Shown here: positions 40,101 through 42,506 of the stretch, piece after piece | How the letters are laid out: each line of letters starts with the position of its first letter | Position numbering within the stretch: position 1 is the stretch's first letter | DNA from: Hyphomicrobiales bacterium | GTDB taxonomy: Bacteria; Pseudomonadota; Alphaproteobacteria; Rhizobiales; Aestuariivirgaceae | Direction of reading: 5' to 3' | Length of the DNA: 42,506 bases | Assembly: GCA_025359265.1 (NCBI GenBank) | Contig: JANYHB010000061.1 | Location: 1 to 42,506 of the forward strand | Notes under the pieces: generated by a model | Told to the model about the DNA's origin: nothing | Seen by the model: only the letters and a program-made list of their open reading frames with translations | Databases searched by the model: none | Translations under genes and position numbers: made by a program

Positions 40101-41654
40101 GCCGTAAGTGGCTGGCGGGGTAACGCCTGCATTGGTGTCAATATATTGCAGGATTTGGAAGCGATCCTGATTGAGAGGCGTGTCCTGATCTTGAATATAT
40201 TTGGTAAGATCAATCACTCTTGGGATCGTTTGATCCGTAACAACACTAAGGCTTACCACGGGGCCAAAGATGGCAGTTGGTGGATAGTCGAATGGGGTTT
40301 TGTTGAATATGAGGGTGCCCGCAACTGGGGCCGATAGGCCGTTCGTAACCGTGTAAGAAAACACGTCTTGCGTTAGATCGTTATTGGCGTCGGTAAAGGT
40401 GAATTGGCTTGAAACCGCTTGGGTCACCGGATCAGCCACGGGCGCTGCAATTGTGATGGAGCCATGGGGCAATGCAAAAGGCACGCCAAGTGTTATTGGC
40501 TGGCCACCAGAGGTAAAAGTAAAGGCAGTGCCGGCATCAGGATCAGTGGCAATAGTTCCAGAAACAGAGGCAGATTTCTGCACAGCGAAAGTGTTCGTCA
40601 CCGCTGTTGGCGGTGTATTGGCACCTGCGAGGGCCGTCACGGCGAAGGGAAGCGTTACGGTGCCCTGATTGGCATGCGAAACGGGATCAATGTTTGAGAC
40701 GTCGATCGTAAAATTCTCGCTAAATAATGGGCCGACGGTGGCTGGTGGCGTAAATGTGACATGGCCCGTATCGTCCACTGTCGCACTGCCACCATTGCCG
40801 GAAACAGGTTGAACGTTGCTGTAGTGCAGCGTATCGCCATCCGGATCCACGCCTTGCAATCCGAACATTCCTGTTGTGCCGGCTTTGGCAAAAGCATAGT
40901 TTGTTGTGGTGAGTGCAGAGGGAAGGTTGTTGTGCAGGTTTAAGGTGAATTTTGTTGGTCCACTGCTGTTAAGTAACCCTTCTGAATTTTGCGCTTTAAC
41001 GTAAACTGATACAGTCCCAAAAACATCTTTGAACGGTGCCGGTGCCACGGACGTCAATGCCACTGCCGCTCCTGCCGCCGATATAGCAAAACGGCCATCT
41101 GATACCGTGGCTGCAGCGGTGGTGTAGGGTGAAAAAGCAACTGTATAGGGCAGGGCCGGAGAGTTAAAGGCAATGTCGCGAAAAGCCGCTGTGCCCGCTG
41201 AATAATTCCCTCCGCTCACAGTTGAGCCGGGCTTTTTGTCCAGCACCAGTGCAGCTGCGGGTGCAATTATTTTAGGGGCATAGGTTAAATCGATTAGTGC
41301 TTTGATTTTCGCTGAGTCACTATTATTGGGTGTAATAGTTCCGGGGACATAATAAGTGTTATACAGGTCTAACCCAAGTGCACCCTGGAGATTGCCAGAA
41401 TCACCGGGTGGATTTGCGACGGCTGCGGGGTTCGTAAAGCCGTCTGCTGAGCTGTTATGACATGCGTTGCACTGAGCCCCAAACCCAGTCTTTGCGGGCA
41501 CGCCGTATCCATTGGTGCTCCACACAGTATCGCCAGCGATAGCCGGATTTGCCACGGCAAGCCCGCTGTTCAACGCCAGGCAAAAAAACAAGCACAAAAA
41601 CAGGCAGAAAAACTGCCTTAGGAACGCTGTCCTCAGTTTAACAACTAACCCCAT
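37167..41654 (-). CDS. Dihaem-motif, Ig/cadherin-repeat protein with autotransporter-like C-terminal barrel
   Basis: This 1495-residue protein has an F/L/C-rich signal peptide (cleavage near AVA/NP, residue 35). Its first c-type haem motif is CNACH (62-66), its second CFNCH (620-624). Several Ig/cadherin-like modules are present, e.g. GKGTITVNGKNFVYVSDG with GTDSFTYRARRDG, and DNDRGIKPFTAF. A helical linker (about 1030-1110) precedes an autotransporter-type beta-barrel (about 1130-1412). Most autotransporters end at the last barrel strand; this one continues 80 residues with a Pro-rich, Lys/Arg/His-rich stretch and terminates GGGGWGR. It heads an operon with a response regulator and kinase. 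A surface electron-transfer or redox-sensing role is inferred from the motifs, not shown. Confidence 0.8.
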   Translation of the reverse strand: MGLVVKLRTAFLRQFFCLFLCLFFCLALNSGLAVANPAIAGDTVWSTNGYGVPAKTGFGAQCNACHNSSADGFTNPAAVANPPGDSGNLQGALGLDLYNTYYVPGTITPNNSDSAKIKALIDLTYAPKIIAPAAALVLDKKPGSTVSGGNYSAGTAAFRDIAFNSPALPYTVAFSPYTTAAATVSDGRFAISAAGAAVALTSVAPAPFKDVFGTVSVYVKAQNSEGLLNSSGPTKFTLNLHNNLPSALTTTNYAFAKAGTTGMFGLQGVDPDGDTLHYSNVQPVSGNGGSATVDDTGHVTFTPPATVGPLFSENFTIDVSNIDPVSHANQGTVTLPFAVTALAGANTPPTAVTNTFAVQKSASVSGTIATDPDAGTAFTFTSGGQPITLGVPFALPHGSITIAAPVADPVTQAVSSQFTFTDANNDLTQDVFSYTVTNGLSAPVAGTLIFNKTPFDYPPTAIFGPVVSLSVVTDQTIPRVIDLTKYIQDQDTPLNQDRFQILQYIDTNAGVTPPATYGTFTPLAVGEIAQGLLSFVNRPNVALDFNIQFRVGPSNAAPSTAPCTLASTDCGMVHVQVFLNGNAPHNGMDRATLAAALGSKYVTIPGDVPNFPIDEGQGACFNCHTKGVVTQAAPVCDSGFFNALGTRICKIRPFQQPFSSRINDAILGQLQGLPSFEPTVTQVQSVLNVDDNTPVGTIVGKPIQFTTGLDLDGNPSKILAAYLASPAGDYFDLVITNDGGGGGLASGSLKVKQSLTGLTTGNTFALTPLPVNAGGRRNNLGDAQANQQGFYPVFGAVNAMQVNVVRQLPKVVDDAYQTSLDPAPLGMNVTANDTTGGTIDSVYAVTNPGKGTITVNGKNFVYVSDGIHTGTDSFTYRARRDGVGDSLTAATVTIQIYPAGAAVAEPDGPYSVVIGEPANFPVQDNDRGIKPFTAFSIITPQPSQFGTAKIVGNQIAYTAAAAGTDVFQYQITGGGVTTSTTVTVNVGKVSGAILAAATSNPALKPVAAALGDTCKMMAASPSVKNADQVDLASICNQLADQAHTQGAIDTALSQIQNTQVLAAGDAVMEHERLADSDIFGRLDAIRGGKGRGLNFSQFSMQIDGTTLPGSLIDATIHKAGWDGAVDGKTYLPWGAFFAGSIAVVTQDSSASRAGFTLAGGTITTGIDYAISDKSLIGIALTSGQTMTSFGSNGNLTASSTQLAAYGSFQMTDQMFIDGYGGLAYNSFDLNRNILFSTLDSTINRTASGAFDGEAFTAAARLKYITTIGAANLETFGTFNYLGVRTHSFAETGAGGLGLSVGEQNFDTLTATAGFRLSQKFAEDFGTLTPHIGLSYARQLISDNRSVSSYFTAGGFGSPTFTVSTGDVGVNSGNVVIGLDAETFNHAILTSEISGTFSDSGLQGYAARISLNIPLGASASSGNFLSASNAPALAPPPAAPQTIVAPGPLKKRPLVHRKRHKKLALAPNQGAPPNSGGTPSSNNNGAGSAGGGGWGR

Positions 41655-42027
41655 GTAATGTTTGCCCGAAATACGTAAGCCCGACTTCGATAATTATTAC
41701 CATTTTGTTAATAGACCAGATCGGTCAAGCAAACTAGGCGCTCGGGGAAAATTGAAAAATTGTGGCAAACTCATCACGGATACAATTTTTATGGCCTTTT
41801 TTCGTGAGGACTTAACATCATCTCTTCGCATAATATATCACATGGGATATTTTCCCAAATTGTGCCGGATTGCTGCAGAAAAACGTCTTAGGTTTTGCTC
41901 AGAGCCACATCCAAGATCACAAACAATGCGCTTTATCGAATACTCAGTGTAGCAGAGATATTGACAGGCCACTTCAATTCAAATCGGCTCAACCGGTTTT
42001 TTTGAGGGTGTCTTTCCCATTTTTTCA
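41655..42027. other. Intergenic region upstream of the dihaem autotransporter gene
   Basis: These 373 bases are AT-rich and hold no supported gene. A 96-codon plus-strand frame (41662-41952) lacks a ribosome-binding site and any family-like sequence. The minus-strand promoter for the autotransporter-TCS operon should lie here, but I could not pick a convincing one. The right part may be degenerate insertion-sequence DNA. Confidence 0.5.
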
Positions 42028-42138
42028 CTAGGTGTTCAGTCCCGACATTTGATGGATAGGGTTTAGCTTGAATCTTTCGGGCTGATTTGTCCAGCATTTG
42101 CAGATGAACTCGTAGGGTGTCAGGCCTTTGAGAGCTGG
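42028..42138 (-). pseudogene. Transposase C-terminal remnant (IS481/IS3-like, GLNT ending)
   Basis: Read on the minus strand this gives 36 residues and a stop. PALKGLTPYEFICKCWTNQP followed by FKLNPIHQMSGLNT is the typical C-terminus of a common alphaproteobacterial integrase-core transposase. Everything upstream of this tail is missing, so it is a relic. It directly abuts another transposase remnant in a different frame. Confidence 0.8.
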
Positions 42139-42146
42139 ACTTGTCC

Positions 42147-42367
42147 TCAATTAATTCCGCGTCCTGTTCTCGTTTGGGCGGTTTTTCGTTCGAATATAAT
42201 GGGTGACACGCCTTCTATTGCTGAATCCCTGCGACTGCTGTCGTAGAAGCCGTTGCTGTATTGAAAGAGCGCTTGAGTCACTTGCTGCCGTGTTGTGCAG
42301 TTGTGTCGCCAGACCAGCTCAGCCTTCAGGGTTTTGAAGAATGTTTCGACGGTCGCGTTATCGTAAC
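42147..42367 (-). pseudogene. IS3-family transposase OrfB remnant cut by a later IS insertion
   Basis: On the minus strand, 42365-42147 reads YDNATVETFFKTLKAELVW, then QALFQYSNGFYDSSRRDSAI and SPIIFE, ending in TGA. This is the C-terminal third of an IS3-family integrase core, including the DNA-x-x-E region near the last catalytic Glu. It stops abruptly at 42368, where the inverted repeat of another IS begins, so the younger element inserted into this gene. Its sequence differs clearly from the OrfB fragment at the window start, so they are two different elements. Confidence 0.85.
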
Positions 42368-42506
42368 TGAATAGCCCCTAGATTTGTAGACACTTTGCCC
42401 CTTACAAAACGAGGCAAGGAGACGATCATGGGACAACCTAGATTTACGGAAGATTTCAAAGCTGATGCAATCAAGCAGATCACCGAACGGGGACATTCTA
42501 TTGCAG
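42368..42506 (+). mobile_element. Left end of an IS3-family insertion sequence (truncated by window edge)
   Basis: The element begins TGAATAGCCCC at 42368. The first 31 bases match the reverse complement of 109-139 at 26 positions, as expected for left and right terminal repeats of one IS type. OrfA starts about 60 bases inside. The insertion interrupts an older transposase remnant. The window ends inside the element. Confidence 0.85.
42428..42506 (+). CDS. IS3-family transposase OrfA, N-terminal fragment
   Basis: ATG 42428 follows AAGGAG at a six-base spacing and opens a frame reading GQPRFTEDFKADAIKQITER to the window edge. This is the start of the HTH_Tnp_1 helix-turn-helix protein (OrfA) that helps IS3-family OrfB recognise element ends. 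Only 26 residues are visible. It is probably the upstream partner of an OrfB like the fragment at 2-121. Confidence 0.85.
   Translation, partial: MGQPRFTEDFKADAIKQITERGHSIA

Noticed and set aside
41662-41952. A 96-codon plus-strand frame upstream of the autotransporter gene
   Set aside because: It has no ribosome-binding site, no family-like sequence and an irregular composition, and it lies over the expected promoter of the minus-strand operon.
41970-42006. A possible terminator (CGG...CCG followed by seven T) right of the autotransporter gene
   Set aside because: The stem is only three to four pairs and no supported gene reads into it.

Overview
The window carries an almost complete type VI secretion system (T6SS) locus bounded on both sides by IS3-family insertion sequence ends. 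No rRNA, tRNA or CRISPR array is visible. The organism is probably an alphaproteobacterium, perhaps Hyphomicrobiales. This is inferred from the PpkA/PppA/TagF/Fha set combined with a TssL that carries an N-terminal RTVIRP motif and no TssJ, from DUF1036 and caspase-like/Sel1 proteins, and from the style of the transposase remnants. No taxonomic marker gene is present.

Layout. (1) 1-718: the right end of an IS3-type element, then a beta-ketoacyl-ACP synthase pseudogene broken by the IS and by two frame lesions, then the leader of the T6SS operon. (2) 719-9530, plus strand: tssB, tssC, hcp, tssE, tssF, tssG, tssH (sheath, tube, baseplate and disassembly ATPase). (3) 9603-12258, plus strand: four unrecognised genes, one with a peptidoglycan-binding domain, which are candidate effector or accessory genes. 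(4) 12278-22294, minus strand, tightly packed: tssK, tssL (DotU-OmpA), tssM, tagF, pppA, ppkA (baseplate connector, membrane complex and threonine-phosphorylation switch). (5) 22488-25292, plus strand: a secreted DUF1036 protein and a membrane-anchored protein joining a degenerate M23/LytM domain to a lytic transglycosylase-like domain. (6) 25301-26545, minus: Fha (tagH). (7) 26762-27654, plus: PAAR tip protein and a DUF4123 adaptor. (8) 27658-30395, minus: vgrG, a conserved VgrG-linked protein and a 63-codon ORF. (9) 30553-35533, plus: tssA, a secreted caspase-like/Sel1 protein and two small related secreted proteins. (10) 35559-41654, minus: a 1495-residue protein with two c-type haem motifs, Ig/cadherin-like repeats and an autotransporter-like barrel, followed by a NarL-type response regulator and histidine kinase. 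(11) 42028-42506: remnants of two older transposase genes, the second cut by the left end of an element matching the one at the window start.

How it fits together. All core T6SS parts except TssJ are present. PpkA and PppA should set the phosphorylation state of targets read by Fha, with TagF as a brake. TssL, PpkA itself and the peptidoglycan-active protein share a short N-terminal [KR]-T-x-I motif, which suggests one phospho-switch may control both the membrane complex and local wall remodelling. The most novel parts are the degenerate M23-transglycosylase protein, the caspase/Sel1 group attached to tssA, and the dihaem autotransporter with its own two-component pair. The last protein and one of the small secreted proteins share an unusual GGGGWG-[HR] C-terminus.
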